DNA of 64,000 nt from Alsobacter soli (GCF_003004785.1 NZ_PVZS01000002.1:186001-250000), one strand, 5' to 3'. Shown: positions 17,881-26,951, counted from the stretch's first letter. Numbers and translations are program-made. The notes: generated from the letters alone by a model not told the origin.

Positions 17881-19346
17881 GCGGCGCGCGCGGCAGGGCC
17901 CTGATGTTCCAGGGCACGGGGTCGGACGTGGGCAAGTCGCTCCTCGTCGCCGGCCTGTGCCGCGCCTTCCGCAATCGCGAACTCGTGGTGCGGCCTTTCA
18001 AGCCGCAGAACATGTCCAACAACGCCGCCGTGACGGCCGATGGCGGCGAGATCGGGCGCGCCCAGGCCGTGCAGGCGCGCGCCTGCGGGGTGGCGCCCAG
18101 CGTCCACATGAACCCGGTGCTGCTGAAGCCGCAGAGCGAGATCGGCTCCCAGGTCGTGGTCCAGGGCCGGGTCCTGGGGAACGCCAAGGCGCGCGAATAC
18201 CAGTCCTGGAAGCCGCGCCTCATGGAGGCCGTGCAGGACAGCTTCGGCCGGCTCCGCGCGGAGGCGGACCTCGTGCTGGTGGAGGGCGCCGGCAGCGCCG
18301 CCGAGGTCAACCTGCGCCGCAACGACATCGCCAATATGGGCTTCGCCCGCGCGGCGGACGTGCCCGTCGTGCTGATCGGCGACATCGATCGCGGCGGCGT
18401 CATCGCCCAGGTGGTCGGCACGCGCGCGGTGCTCGATCCCGAGGACGCCGCCACCGTCGTCGGCTTCCTGGTGAACAAGTTCCGCGGCGACCCGACCCTG
18501 TTCGCCGCCGGCATGGACCTCATCGCCGAGCGATCCGGCTGGCCCGCGCTGGGGCTGATCCCCTATTTCGCCGACGCCGGCCGCCTGCCGGCCGAGGACG
18601 CCGTGGCGCTCGACCACCGCGTGCGCCCGGCCGACGCGCCCGTCACGGTCGCCGTCCCGGTGCTGCCGCGCATCTCCAATTTCGACGATCTCGACCCGCT
18701 CCGGAACGAGCCCGGCGTGCGTCTCCTCATGCTGAGGCGGGGCGAGCCGATCCCGGCCGAGACGGCCGTGGTCATCCTGCCGGGCTCCAAGGCGACCATC
18801 GCGGATCTCGCGGCCCTCCGTGCGGAAGGCTGGGACATCGACATCAAGGCCCACCTGCGCCGCGGCGGCCGCGTGCTGGGCATTTGCGGCGGCTACCAGA
18901 TGCTGGGCCGCACGGTCGCCGATCCCCACGGCATGGAGGGCCCGGCCGGGACGGTCGAGGGCCTTGGCCTGCTCGCGGTCGACACGGTGATGACGCCCGA
19001 GAAGCGACTGGAAGCTGTGTCGGGGGAGATGCTGGGCGACCCTGCGCCCTTCTCGGGCTACGAAATGCACATCGGCGACACCCAAGGCCCGGACGCCACG
19101 CGCCCGGTGCTGCGCTTCGCCGACGGCCGCCCGGACGGCGCCTCTTCGGCGGACGGCCGGGTGCGCGGCGTCTACGTGCACGGCCTGTTCGGCGACGATC
19201 GCCATCGCGCCGCCTGGCTGCGGTGGATGGGCGCCCAAACCTCCGCCTATGCCTACGAGGCCGACGTGGAGGCCACGCTCGACGCGCTGGCCGACCACGT
19301 GGCCCGGCACGTCGACCTGGATCGCCTGCTCACCCTCGCGCGATGA
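17877..19346 (+). CDS. cobQ: Cobyric acid synthase
   Basis: 489 residues. Amidates four carboxylates of adenosylcobyrinic acid a,c-diamide with glutamine and ATP. The ATPase half begins with [20 protein letters not shown], then [25 protein letters not shown] and GDIDRGGV. The glutamine amidotransferase half has [11 protein letters not shown], the nucleophile Cys in [14 protein letters not shown], and the His in YVHGLF. The likely start is TTG 17877, overlapping the cobO stop; ATG 17904 is the alternative and would keep the P-loop. The 3' end overlaps convergent cobD by 17 bp. Confidence 0.96.
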   Translation: MSGARGRALMFQGTGSDVGKSLLVAGLCRAFRNRELVVRPFKPQNMSNNAAVTADGGEIGRAQAVQARACGVAPSVHMNPVLLKPQSEIGSQVVVQGRVLGNAKAREYQSWKPRLMEAVQDSFGRLRAEADLVLVEGAGSAAEVNLRRNDIANMGFARAADVPVVLIGDIDRGGVIAQVVGTRAVLDPEDAATVVGFLVNKFRGDPTLFAAGMDLIAERSGWPALGLIPYFADAGRLPAEDAVALDHRVRPADAPVTVAVPVLPRISNFDDLDPLRNEPGVRLLMLRRGEPIPAETAVVILPGSKATIADLAALRAEGWDIDIKAHLRRGGRVLGICGGYQMLGRTVADPHGMEGPAGTVEGLGLLAVDTVMTPEKRLEAVSGEMLGDPAPFSGYEMHIGDTQGPDATRPVLRFADGRPDGASSADGRVRGVYVHGLFGDDRHRAAWLRWMGAQTSAYAYEADVEATLDALADHVARHVDLDRLLTLAR

Positions 19347-20310
19347 GCAGCGCGGCCAGCGCCGCCCCGGTCAGCCACTGCACGGCGCAGGCGCGCCGGT
19401 ACAAGGCCAGCGCCTTGCGAATGTCGGCCGCGCTCGCTTCGCGCCGCCCGTCCCCCATGAAGGCGTCCTCGACCAGCTTGTCCCCATAGACGCGCGGCCC
19501 CGCCAGCTTGAGCCCGAGCGCGCCCGCGGTGGCGGCCTCGGGCCATCCCGCGTTCGGCGAGCGATGCCGCCCCGCATCCCGCCGGACGGCCCGGATGGCC
19601 GCGCCGGCCGAGGCCCATGGCGTGACAAGCGCGGCCAGCGCCAGCCACAGCGCCGCGAGCCGCGAGGCGGGCAGGTTGACCAGGTCGTCAAACCGCGCCG
19701 CCGCCCACCCGAAGGCCTCATGCCGTGGCGTACGGTGGCCGATCATGCTGTCCGCCGTGTTGGCCGCCTTGTAGAGCACGCCGCCGGGCAGGCCGCCCAC
19801 GCAGGTCCAGAACGCCGGCGCCACGATCCCGTCCGAGAAATTCTCGGCCAGGCTCTCGATCGCCGCCCGGCACACGCCGGCCTCATCGAGCGCCTGCGGG
19901 TTGCGGCCCACGATCATGCAGACGGCCCGCCGTCCGCCCTCCAGCCCCTCCCGGTCGAGGGCGTCCGCGACGGCGCGTACGTGCTCGTCCAGGCTGCGCT
20001 GCGCCGGCAGGCTCGACGCCAGCACGACCAGGATCGCGAACCCAACCCAGAACCACCCGAGCGCCAGTTGAAGCTGCAGCGCCAACGTTCCCGGGATCGC
20101 GAGCAGCGCCAGGAGGGCCACGACGCCCCGCGCCCGCCGCCGCGCGGGCGGGTCCGTGTCCCGGTTGAGCGCGCGGTCCAGCCAGCCGATCAGCGCGCCG
20201 ATCCAGGTGACCGGATGCCCGATGGCGCGGTAGAGAGCCGGGGGATAGCCGACCGCGGCCTCGAGAGCGAGGGCCGCGAGCCCCAGGATCAGGTGAGGGT
20301 GGGATGTCAT
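19330..20310 (-). CDS. cobD: Adenosylcobinamide-phosphate synthase (CbiB family membrane protein)
   Basis: 326 residues with about five hydrophobic segments; an inner-membrane enzyme that joins aminopropanol (or its phosphate) to adenosylcobyric acid. Signatures: [15 protein letters not shown] near the N-terminus, [17 protein letters not shown] and [14 protein letters not shown] in the middle, and [18 protein letters not shown] near the end. In aerobic producers this gene is called cobD; the Salmonella name for the same function is cbiB. The ATG at 20310 overlaps the divergent cobC start over ATGTCAT. Its 3' end overlaps cobQ. Confidence 0.95.
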   Translation of the reverse strand: MTSHPHLILGLAALALEAAVGYPPALYRAIGHPVTWIGALIGWLDRALNRDTDPPARRRARGVVALLALLAIPGTLALQLQLALGWFWVGFAILVVLASSLPAQRSLDEHVRAVADALDREGLEGGRRAVCMIVGRNPQALDEAGVCRAAIESLAENFSDGIVAPAFWTCVGGLPGGVLYKAANTADSMIGHRTPRHEAFGWAAARFDDLVNLPASRLAALWLALAALVTPWASAGAAIRAVRRDAGRHRSPNAGWPEAATAGALGLKLAGPRVYGDKLVEDAFMGDGRREASAADIRKALALYRRACAVQWLTGAALAALLIARG

Positions 20311-21365
20311 TGCAGGCGCCGGACGGCCTCGGACAGGGTGGATGCGCCGCCGTCTCCGGCGAAAGCGAAGCAGGAAGCGCGAACTTCTATCACGGTGGAG
20401 CCCTGGCCGCCGCAAGGGCGCGCTGTCCCGACGCGCCGGAGCCCTGGATCGACCTGTCGACGGGCATCAACCCCGTGCCCTATCCGGTCGGAAGCATCGA
20501 GCCGGACGCCTGGGCGCGCCTGCCGGAGGCGCGCGACATCGCCGCCCTGGAGCAGGCTGCAGCCGAGGCCTACCGCGTGCGCGATCCTGCCAGCGTGGTC
20601 GCCGTCCCCGGCGCTCAGGCCCTGATCCAGCTCGCTCCAGCCTTGACGGGCGCCCGTCGGGTGGGCGTGCTCGGCTTCACCTATGCGGAGCATGCGCGCT
20701 GCTTCCGCAGGGCGGGCGCGGAGGTGCAGACGGTCGAGCGCCTCAGCGAGGCGGATCGCTTCGATGCGGTGGTCGTCGTGAACCCGAACAATCCCGACGG
20801 CCGCCTCCTCTCGCCGGACGATCTCCTCGCCGCGGCGGCCCGCATGGCGGCGCGCGGCGGGCTCCTGATCCTGGACGAGTCGTTCATCGACGTGCTCGGC
20901 GCCGGCGCGAGCGTCGCGCCGCGGATGCCGGAGGCGGGCCTCCTCGTCATGCGTTCCTTCGGCAAGACCTACGGGCTCGCCGGCCTGCGCCTTGGCTTCG
21001 CCCTCGCGCCGCGTCGATTGGCCGAGCGCATCCGCGAGAGCTTCGGGCCATGGGCGGTCAGCGGTCCCGCTGTGTCGATAGGCAGAAGGGCCTTGCGGGA
21101 CGAGGCCTGGCTGGCCAAGGCGGCGGAGCGCCTGGGCAGGGACGCCCGACGCATGGACGCCCTGCTGCAGGCGCTCGGGCTGGAGCTGCTGGGCGGCTGT
21201 CCGCTTTTCCGGCTGGCGGCCTGCGAGGACGCCCGTGCGATGTTCGATCAGTTGTGCCGCCGTGGGGTGCTGGCGAGGCCCTTCGCGCAACGTCCCCGCT
21301 GGCTGCGATTCGGCCTTCCCGCTCCGGAATGCGCCAGCCTTCTGGAAGCACGTCTGGGCCTCTGA
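20304..21365 (+). CDS. cobC: Threonine-phosphate decarboxylase / aminotransferase-like CobC
   Basis: 353 residues, class I/II PLP enzyme. It supplies the aminopropanol linker (as phosphate) for cobinamide. Conserved: HGG near residue 30, IDLSTGINPVPYP, VVNPNNPDGR, and the PLP-lysine region SFGKTYGLAGLRLGF. Note that in Rhizobium-type nomenclature this is cobC; it is not the phosphatase also called CobC. ATG 20304 overlaps divergent cobD by 7 bp. The first 25 residues are Gly-rich and poorly conserved, so the true start could be the TTG at 20310. Confidence 0.92.
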   Translation: MSLQAPDGLGQGGCAAVSGESEAGSANFYHGGALAAARARCPDAPEPWIDLSTGINPVPYPVGSIEPDAWARLPEARDIAALEQAAAEAYRVRDPASVVAVPGAQALIQLAPALTGARRVGVLGFTYAEHARCFRRAGAEVQTVERLSEADRFDAVVVVNPNNPDGRLLSPDDLLAAAARMAARGGLLILDESFIDVLGAGASVAPRMPEAGLLVMRSFGKTYGLAGLRLGFALAPRRLAERIRESFGPWAVSGPAVSIGRRALRDEAWLAKAAERLGRDARRMDALLQALGLELLGGCPLFRLAACEDARAMFDQLCRRGVLARPFAQRPRWLRFGLPAPECASLLEARLGL

Positions 21366-21509
21366 GGCGATCGACTTGGCCGCGCAAGCCGTCATTGTGC
21401 CGGTCCGGCGCTAATTTCTTCAGCTGAACAACTCGCAATGTTGCGACTCTGGACTTGAAAATTAATCGCTATGGCTCTAGTTGCCGCTCCGAACTATGCG
21501 GAGCGCATC

Positions 21510-21962
21510 ATGACTGAAGAAGCCCAGAACTCGCTCGACCTCGTGGCCGATATTGTTTCCGCTTACGTTGCCAACAACACGATCTCCGCGACGGATTTGC
21601 CGGCCCTCATTGCGAGCGTGCATGGCGCATTAAATCAGGTTGCAAATGGTAAGGTCGAAGAGCCTGCGCCCGAGTTGAAGCCGGCTGTTCCGATCAAGAA
21701 GTCCATCACGCCGGACGCGATCATCTGTCTGGAGGACGGCAAGGCGTTCAAGTCCCTGAAGCGTCACCTCGCCACCAAGTACGGCATGACCCCCGACGAC
21801 TATCGTGCGCGCTGGGGCCTCCCGAAGGACTATCCGATGGTGGCGCCGAACTATGCGGCCGCGCGCTCCGCTCTCGCGAAGACCATGGGCCTTGGCCAGG
21901 GGCGGCGTAAGCCAGAGCCCGAGGCGCCCGCCAAGGGCCGCCGCAAGAAGGCTGCCGAGTGA
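21510..21962 (+). CDS. MucR/Ros family transcriptional regulator (copy 2)
   Basis: 150 residues, start ATG 21510 (MTEEAQNSLDL) with GGAG 6 nt upstream; an upstream in-frame ATG at 21471 lacks a ribosome site. Same architecture as copy 1: LVADIVSAYVANN, then AIICLEDGKAFKSLKRHLAT and DYRARWGLPKDYPMVAPNYA. It also has Cys-x2-Asp and Tyr at the usual second His. The tail is basic (GRRKPEPEAPAKGRRKKAAE). The AT-rich upstream region (21410-21470) suits MucR autoregulation. A strong intrinsic terminator follows. Confidence 0.93.
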   Translation: MTEEAQNSLDLVADIVSAYVANNTISATDLPALIASVHGALNQVANGKVEEPAPELKPAVPIKKSITPDAIICLEDGKAFKSLKRHLATKYGMTPDDYRARWGLPKDYPMVAPNYAAARSALAKTMGLGQGRRKPEPEAPAKGRRKKAAE

Positions 21963-21983
21963 TCCCAGGCGTCCCGTAAAACG

Positions 21984-22009
21984 AAAGCCCCGCGTGAGCG
22001 GGGCTTTTT
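21984..22009 (+). terminator. Rho-independent terminator after MucR copy 2
   Basis: AAAGCCCCGC, a GTGA tetraloop, GCGGGGCTTT and further T residues: a perfect 10-bp stem with a T run, 22 nt after the stop codon. Confidence 0.92.
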
Positions 22010-22025
22010 GCTTCCGCGCCTGGCG

Positions 22026-22421
22026 TCACCGCAGCCCGGCCTCATGGCACACGGCCTCGATGTTGTGCCCGTCCAGATCGAACACGAAGGCGCCGTAGTA
22101 GTTGGGGTGATAGTGGGGCCTCAGCCCCGGCGGACCGTTGTCCGTGGCGCCGGCCGCCATCGCGGCGGCGTAGAAGTCGTCCACCGCCTCCGGGTCTGCG
22201 GCGGCGAAGGCCACATGGAGCCGCCCCACGATGGGCTCTCCTTCCGTGATCCAGAACTGCGGCCGGCCGTCCCGGCCGAAGCCCGCGTGGGCGCCCCCGC
22301 CGCTCGTCTCGGCGTCGACCTCCATCACCAGGCCGTAGCCCAGCACGCGAAGCACCTTCGTGTAGAACGCCAGCGAGCGCTGGTAGTCGGAGACCGGAAA
22401 TCCGATATGGTCGATCATCAT
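22026..22421 (-). CDS. VOC/glyoxalase-fold protein
   Basis: 131 residues. Two beta-alpha-beta-beta-beta modules of the vicinal oxygen chelate fold: MIDHIGFPVSDYQRSLAFYT at the N-terminus and LHVAFAAADPEAVDDFYAAA in the second half. Metal-ligand candidates are His5, a Glu or His around residue 70 (LHVAF), and Glu near the end in HNIEAVCH. It resembles bleomycin-resistance/glyoxalase-like proteins with the YYGAFVFDLDGHNIEAV end. Substrate unknown. ATG has GGAGAGG upstream. Confidence 0.88.
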   Translation of the reverse strand: MMIDHIGFPVSDYQRSLAFYTKVLRVLGYGLVMEVDAETSGGGAHAGFGRDGRPQFWITEGEPIVGRLHVAFAAADPEAVDDFYAAAMAAGATDNGPPGLRPHYHPNYYGAFVFDLDGHNIEAVCHEAGLR

Positions 22422-22486
22422 GGCGCGCCTCTCCAGGGAAGGGCGAGCCTAGCCGCCCAGGGGCGGCGCCGTCCACGGGGCGCCGA

Positions 22487-22924
22487 TCAGGCTGCGAGCT
22501 CCACGGGCGAAGCGGCGGACTCGGCCTCGGCCGGAACCGGGCAGGCGTCCGCCGCGGCCACGATCTCGTCGAGCGACGTGCCGACCTCCTGCGCCTCGGC
22601 GGCGATCTCCTTGGCGATGCGCACGAGCACCGGGCGGCTCTTGTCGAGGAGCGGCGCGAGCCAGTCGGACATCTCCTCGGTCAGCACGCCGGTCGGGCGC
22701 TCGCCCCAGACCGCGTAGTCGACCACGTTGGCCACCAGCCAGGCCGCGAAGGAGCGATCGTATCGGCGCACCTCGCGCTCGATGCGCAGCAGCGTCTCGA
22801 TCTCCTCGCGCGAGCTGACGCCGTCCGGCAGGACGTTGCGGTGAAGCCTCTGCACGTCCCCGAAGGTGACGCGCCCGGTGCGGATGACGAGGTCGGCGAA
22901 GGCGTTGAGGTCGGTGGCGATCAT
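22487..22924 (-). CDS. Hypothetical alpha-helical protein
   Basis: 145 residues, predicted all helical, acidic, soluble. The patterns DVQRLHRNVLPDGVSSREEIETLLRIE and WLVANVVDYAVWGERPTGVL look like those of uncharacterised TerB-like or EF-hand-free helical proteins of Hyphomicrobiales, but I cannot name a family with confidence. ATG 22924 has GAGGGAAG upstream. A 300-bp gap follows on the right with no clear gene. Confidence 0.7.
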   Translation of the reverse strand: MIATDLNAFADLVIRTGRVTFGDVQRLHRNVLPDGVSSREEIETLLRIEREVRRYDRSFAAWLVANVVDYAVWGERPTGVLTEEMSDWLAPLLDKSRPVLVRIAKEIAAEAQEVGTSLDEIVAAADACPVPAEAESAASPVELAA

Positions 22925-23243
22925 GGCTGCTTCCCTCGGGAGGCGTTGCTGTGTTGAGGCAATTTCACCCCGGCGAACTGGCCGAGGCGTTAAGCGCCAT
23001 GCTGAATCGATGTTCAGGTTAAGTGAATCTGATCACGCGAATGCTTGGGGATCGATTCAGGATCCGGAAAGCATGTGGAAGGTGACCGTGTGTTCGCACC
23101 CGGCGGAGATCCCTGAATACGACGTCTGTGGCTGCGGTTTACTTGCGAGACGGCCCGCGTCGAAGGTGGCGATGGGCGCGTTGGCGCCGCGCCGGAGAGC
23201 GCCTATGTGAGGGCTTGGACATCCCGGCAACCCAGGCGCCTCC

Positions 23244-23576
23244 ATGAGCTTCACCTCGCCGCGCGACGAGATCGCCCGCCTCGAGGATCAGATGGAGCTG
23301 CACGCCGCCGCCGCCGAGCGCTCCCGCAAGCTCATCGTCATCGCCCGCGGAGCCGCCGGGCTCGGCGGCCTCGTGCTCCTCGGCGTGATCGCTGGCCTGC
23401 TGGCCTGGAACACGGCGCTGACGCTCTTCGCCATCGCAGCCTTGCTCGGCGGAATGGTCCTCTCCGGCTCGAGCCGCAGCAGCCTGGAGCAGAGCCTCGC
23501 CGCGCTCGACAAGGCCCGCCGCGCCCGAGACGCCCTCATCGACGGCATCGCCCCGGTATCCGTGACGCTGCATTGA
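23244..23576 (+). CDS. Small protein with an N-terminal helix and two membrane segments
   Basis: 110 residues. Residues 5-30 are a charged amphipathic helix (DEIARLEDQMELHAAAAERS), 31-54 and 56-74 are hydrophobic and separated by a short turn (AWN), and the end is helical again. The topology would place both ends in the cytoplasm. No recognised family. It precedes a cluster of palindromic repeats. Confidence 0.6.
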   Translation: MSFTSPRDEIARLEDQMELHAAAAERSRKLIVIARGAAGLGGLVLLGVIAGLLAWNTALTLFAIAALLGGMVLSGSSRSSLEQSLAALDKARRARDALIDGIAPVSVTLH

Positions 23577-23629
23577 CCACTGGCCCAGGCACGCCGTCTT
23601 TCCGCCGGAGCGGCTCCCAATTCCGCCCC

Positions 23630-23732
23630 CGCGAGGGGCGCAGCGACGAAGCAATCCAGGACTGCTGGCCGGCTGGCGCTGCGGCAGCCCCCTGGATTGC
23701 TTCGCCTCGCAGGGAAGCAACGAAGGGCTGTC
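23630..23732. repeat. Palindromic repeat copy (gaagcaatccagg family)
   Basis: Arms GAAGCAATCCAGG (about 23648-23660) and CCTGGATTGCTTC (about 23691-23703) are exact inverted repeats. The flanks gcagcgac and gcctcgcag match the other copies at 7612, 14666 and 47831. It abuts a second, unrelated palindrome at 23730. Confidence 0.85.
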
Positions 23733-23806
23733 ATGGCCGGGCTTGTCCCGGCCATCCACGCTTGGCCCCGGCGCGTGGATCCCCGGGACAAGCCCGGGGA
23801 TGACGG
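23730..23806. repeat. Long imperfect palindrome (gtcatggccggg / ccccggggatgac)
   Basis: Two arms of about 31 bp (23730-23760 and 23774-23804) form an imperfect inverted repeat built on GGGCTTGTCCCGG and CCGGGACAAGCCC, with outer words GTCAT and ATGAC. It resembles dispersed palindromic elements common between genes of alphaproteobacteria. It lies between convergent genes and may also terminate transcription. Confidence 0.85.
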
Positions 23807-23850
23807 CATAAGGCGCCGTCCTTAGCCGTCCTTACAAGGACGGAATGCGT

Positions 23851-24624
23851 TCATCCGCGCTGCGCCACGATGAACAGGCGTGGGAAGCGCAGCAGCACCT
23901 TCCCGTCGGCTTGCGTCGGATAAGCCTCGACGATCCGCCGCAGGTAGGCGTCCAGGAAACCGCGCTGCTGCTCCGCGTCGAGCGGATCCAGAAAGGGCCG
24001 CAGGCCCGTGCTCTTCAGCCACTCCACGATGGCCGCCGGCCCCTGCAGCGGGTGCACATAGGTGGTCTGCCAGATGTCGACCGCGCATCCGGCTCCCTGC
24101 AGCAGCCCGTAATAGGTCTCGAAGCTTTCGATCTTCGTGCGCGCCTCCGCGGCCCCGGCGAGAGCCGCGGCCCAGGGCCCGTCCGCCGCCGTCTCGCGCA
24201 TCAGCCGGTGGGAAGGCTCGTCGAGGTTGTTGGGCATCTGCACGGCCAGAACGCCGCCGGGCGCCAGCGCCTGCACGAGCTGCGGGAAAATCCGTCTATG
24301 GTCCGGCAGCCACTGCATGACCGCGTTGGCGAAGATCACGTCACAGGGTTCCGCCGGCCGCCAGCCGTCGATGTCGCCCAGCGTGAAGGCCACGCCCGGC
24401 AACCGCTTGCGCGCCTTCTCCAGCATGTCGGGCGAACTGTCGAAACCTTCGACCGCCGTCTCGGGATAGCGCTGGACCAGAAGCTCCGTGCTGTTTCCAG
24501 GCCCGCAGCCGAGGTCCACCGCGCGCTTCGGTCCAGGGTGACGCACCCGCGCCAGCAGGTCGACCGAAGGCCGCGTCCGTTCGTCCTCGAATTTCAGATA
24601 CTGCGCGGCGTTCCAGTCGGCCAT
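23851..24624 (-). CDS. tam: Trans-aconitate 2-methyltransferase-like SAM methyltransferase
   Basis: 257 residues. Class I methyltransferase with motif [15 protein letters not shown] near residue 38, motif II around [13 protein letters not shown], and the Tam-specific stretches [25 protein letters not shown] at the N-terminus and [15 protein letters not shown]. Tam methylates trans-aconitate, which forms spontaneously from cis-aconitate and inhibits aconitase. The sequence fits Tam along its whole length, so the call is specific, though activity is not proven. Confidence 0.88.
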   Translation of the reverse strand: MADWNAAQYLKFEDERTRPSVDLLARVRHPGPKRAVDLGCGPGNSTELLVQRYPETAVEGFDSSPDMLEKARKRLPGVAFTLGDIDGWRPAEPCDVIFANAVMQWLPDHRRIFPQLVQALAPGGVLAVQMPNNLDEPSHRLMRETAADGPWAAALAGAAEARTKIESFETYYGLLQGAGCAVDIWQTTYVHPLQGPAAIVEWLKSTGLRPFLDPLDAEQQRGFLDAYLRRIVEAYPTQADGKVLLRFPRLFIVAQRG

Positions 24625-24690
24625 GGCGAGGCGCTCCAGCGTTCTTCGCGGATGGGCGTTGTAGCTTGCATCCCCGATGGAGGAAACGCG

Positions 24691-24799
24691 CCGTCATCCC
24701 CGGCCGGAGCGCCGCAGGCGCGAAGGGGAAGGGGATCCAGGGCCATGCACGCCCGGGATCCCCTGCCCGGCCTGCTGCGCAGGCCGCTGGGGATGACGC
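24691..24799. repeat. Dispersed palindrome cgtcatccccgg ... ggggatgacg
   Basis: The ends CGTCATCCCC and GGGGATGACG are inverted; the middle includes GGGATCC words and GGCCTGC/GCAGGCC. The left half matches 5075-5150. It lies between convergently or tandemly arranged minus-strand genes (tam and the SDR) and holds no gene. Confidence 0.75.
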
Positions 24800-24820
24800 G
24801 CGGGGAACGAACCGCCTTTC

Positions 24821-25834
24821 CTACGGCTGCCCGCTGCCGCCCGCCGCGCCGTAGACCTGCCCGGTGGCGTAGCTGGCGTCCGCCGCCGCGAGCTGGACGT
24901 AAATGGAGGCGAGCTCGACGGGCTGGCCTGGCCGCCCCATCGGGGTCTGGCCGCCGAACTTCTCCAGCTTCTCCATGCTGGCCCCGCCGGATACCTGCAG
25001 CGGCGTCCAGATCGGCCCCGGAGCCACGCCGTTCACCCGGATGCCCTTCGGCCCGAGCTGCTTCGCCAGCGACTTCACGTAGTTCATGGTCGCCGCCTTG
25101 GTCTGGGCGTAGTCGTAGAGCTCCGGCGACGGGTCATAGGCCTGCTCGGAGGTGGTGCCGATGATGCAGGAGCCCGCCTTCAGGTGGGGCAGCGCCGCCT
25201 TCAGGATCCAGAACGGCGCGTAGATGTTGGTCTTCATGGTGGCGTCGAAGTCTTCGGACGACACGTCCATGATCGAAACGCGCGACTGCTGCCGCGCCGC
25301 GTTGTTGACCACGATGTCGAGCCCGCCGAGCTCCTGCACGGCTTTCTCGACCAGCTGCCGGCAGAACGCCTCGTCCCGGAGGTCGCCCGGGATGGCGACG
25401 GCCTTGCGGCCCTCCGCCTTGATCAGTGCGATCACCTCCTGGGCGTCGGGCTCCTCCGTTGGGAAGTAGTTGATCGCCACGTCCGCTCCCTCGCGGGCGT
25501 AAGCGATCGCCGCCGCGCGGCCCATGCCGGAGTCGCCGCCCGTGATCAGCGCCTTGCGGCCGGCGAGGCGGCCGGAGCCCTTGTAGCTCGTCTCGCCGTG
25601 GTCCGGCTTGGGATCCATGTCCCGCGCCAACCCGGGCCAGGGCTGCGACTGCCGCTTGAACGGCGGCTTGGGAAATTTGTTGATCGGGTCCTGCAAGGCC
25701 GGCTGGGACGCGCCGCCGCCGGCGCCGCCTTGCGCCATGGCGGGGCTGCTCCCGCCCGCCATGGCGGCCAATCCCATGCCGGCCGCGCCGACCATCTGAC
25801 GTCTGGACATGCCTTCGCCTTCCTGTGCGCTCAT
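24821..25834 (-). CDS. SDR family oxidoreductase (YghA-like) with a twin-arginine-type signal
   Basis: 337 residues. The core is a classical-like SDR: TGGDSGMGRAAAIAYAREGADVAI with the cofactor glycines, NNAA, catalytic Ser in IIGTTSEQAY, and YDYAQTKAA with YxxxK. It resembles E. coli YghA, including the leading MDPKPDHGETSYKGSGRLAG and closing VYGAAGG. Unlike YghA, about 45 extra residues precede it, containing SRRQMVGAAGMGLAAMAGG...AMAQ, which looks like a Tat signal, so the enzyme may be exported folded. The start is ATG 25834 (MSAQEGEG); ATG 25810 (MSRRQMV) has AGGAAGG upstream and is equally possible. Confidence 0.9.
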   Translation of the reverse strand: MSAQEGEGMSRRQMVGAAGMGLAAMAGGSSPAMAQGGAGGGASQPALQDPINKFPKPPFKRQSQPWPGLARDMDPKPDHGETSYKGSGRLAGRKALITGGDSGMGRAAAIAYAREGADVAINYFPTEEPDAQEVIALIKAEGRKAVAIPGDLRDEAFCRQLVEKAVQELGGLDIVVNNAARQQSRVSIMDVSSEDFDATMKTNIYAPFWILKAALPHLKAGSCIIGTTSEQAYDPSPELYDYAQTKAATMNYVKSLAKQLGPKGIRVNGVAPGPIWTPLQVSGGASMEKLEKFGGQTPMGRPGQPVELASIYVQLAAADASYATGQVYGAAGGSGQP

Positions 25835-25864
25835 CGGGGTCTCCGGGGAGAGGGGAGACGGCCC

Positions 25865-25889
25865 AACGCGGCAGGGCGCCGTCGGTTCG
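25865..25889 (-). promoter_or_regulatory. Candidate EcfG-type promoter (4 of 5 at -35) upstream of the SDR gene
   Basis: On the minus strand CGAAC-N16-CGTT, one base off the GGAAC consensus, ends 31 nt before the SDR start. Weaker than the three perfect sites at 48985, 49446 and 51016, so tentative. Confidence 0.35.
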
Positions 25890-25935
25890 GCATCTGCGAC
25901 GCGGCGGCGCGCCACGCTTCCGTGAGCACGAGCCG

Positions 25936-26940
25936 CTACGGGATCAGCACCGCCGCGCCCTGGAGGCGCCCGCATCGCAGGTCGTCCAGGGCGGCGTTCG
26001 CCTCTTCCAGCGGGTAGCGCGTGATCGAGGTCTTGACGCCCGCTTGCCGGGCGACCCGGAGGAAGTCCACCCCGTCCTGCCGGGTCAGGTTGGCCACAGA
26101 GACCACCTCCCGCTCGCCCCACAGCAGCGCGTAGGGGAAGCGCGGGATGTCGCTCATGTGGATGCCGCCGCACACCACGCGCCCGCCCTTGCGGACGTGC
26201 GACAGCGCTGTCGGCACCAGTTCGCCCACCGGCGCGAACAGGATCGCGGCGTCGAGCTCCTCCGGCGGCGCTTCGTCCGAGCCGCCGGCCCATTCGGCCC
26301 CGAGCGCGCGCGCGAAGGTCTGCGCGGCCCCGTCGCCCGGCCGCGTGAACGCGAAGACGCGCCTGCCCTGCCACGCGCACACCTGCGCGATGATGTGCGC
26401 CGCCGCCCCGAAGCCGTAGATGCCGATCCGCCGCGCGTCGCCGGCGGCCTGCAGCGAGCGCCAGCCGATCAGCCCGGCGCACATGAGCGGCGCCGCCGCA
26501 GCAGGATCGTCGAAGCCGTCCAGCGGGAACACGAAGTCGGTGCTGGCGATCGCGTGCGTGGCGAAGCCGCCGTCGCGGGTGTAGCCCGTGAAGGCCGGGT
26601 GGTCGCACAGGTTCTCGCGCCCCGCTGCGCAATAGGGGCAATGCCCGCAGGCGTGCCCCAGCCATGGCACGCCCACCCGCTGCCCGAGGCTCAGGCCGGT
26701 CGCCCCTTCCCCCAGCGCGTCCACGACGCCCACGATCTCGTGCCCGGGGACAAGCGGCAGCTTCGGCTCGGGGAGGTCCCCGTCCACCACGTGGAGATCC
26801 GTCCGGCACACCGCGCAGGCCTCGACCCGCACGCGGATCTCGCCGGACCCGGGAGAGGGCAGGGGCCTGCGCTCCAGCCGCAAGGGCGTGCGTGGCGCGT
26901 CGAGCACCATGGCCCGCATCCGAAGCAGGTCCTCGCCCAT
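25936..26940 (-). CDS. Zinc-dependent alcohol dehydrogenase
   Basis: 334 residues, medium-chain family. The catalytic zinc ligands are in CAVCRTDLH and GHE; the structural zinc loop is complete (CGHCPYCAAGRENLC). The Rossmann fold has IYGFGAAAH. The pattern (GYTRDGGFATHAIA, GDARRIGIYGFGAAAHI) is that of the AdhA/YdjP-like subgroup often found in oxidative-stress regions. Likely NAD-dependent alcohol or aldehyde interconversion. It ends about 100 bp before the SDR gene on the same strand and starts 12 nt after the ftsH-like stop, so the three may form one transcript. Confidence 0.92.
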   Translation of the reverse strand: MGEDLLRMRAMVLDAPRTPLRLERRPLPSPGSGEIRVRVEACAVCRTDLHVVDGDLPEPKLPLVPGHEIVGVVDALGEGATGLSLGQRVGVPWLGHACGHCPYCAAGRENLCDHPAFTGYTRDGGFATHAIASTDFVFPLDGFDDPAAAAPLMCAGLIGWRSLQAAGDARRIGIYGFGAAAHIIAQVCAWQGRRVFAFTRPGDGAAQTFARALGAEWAGGSDEAPPEELDAAILFAPVGELVPTALSHVRKGGRVVCGGIHMSDIPRFPYALLWGEREVVSVANLTRQDGVDFLRVARQAGVKTSITRYPLEEANAALDDLRCGRLQGAAVLIP

Positions 26941-26951
26941 GGCGGCCTCCC

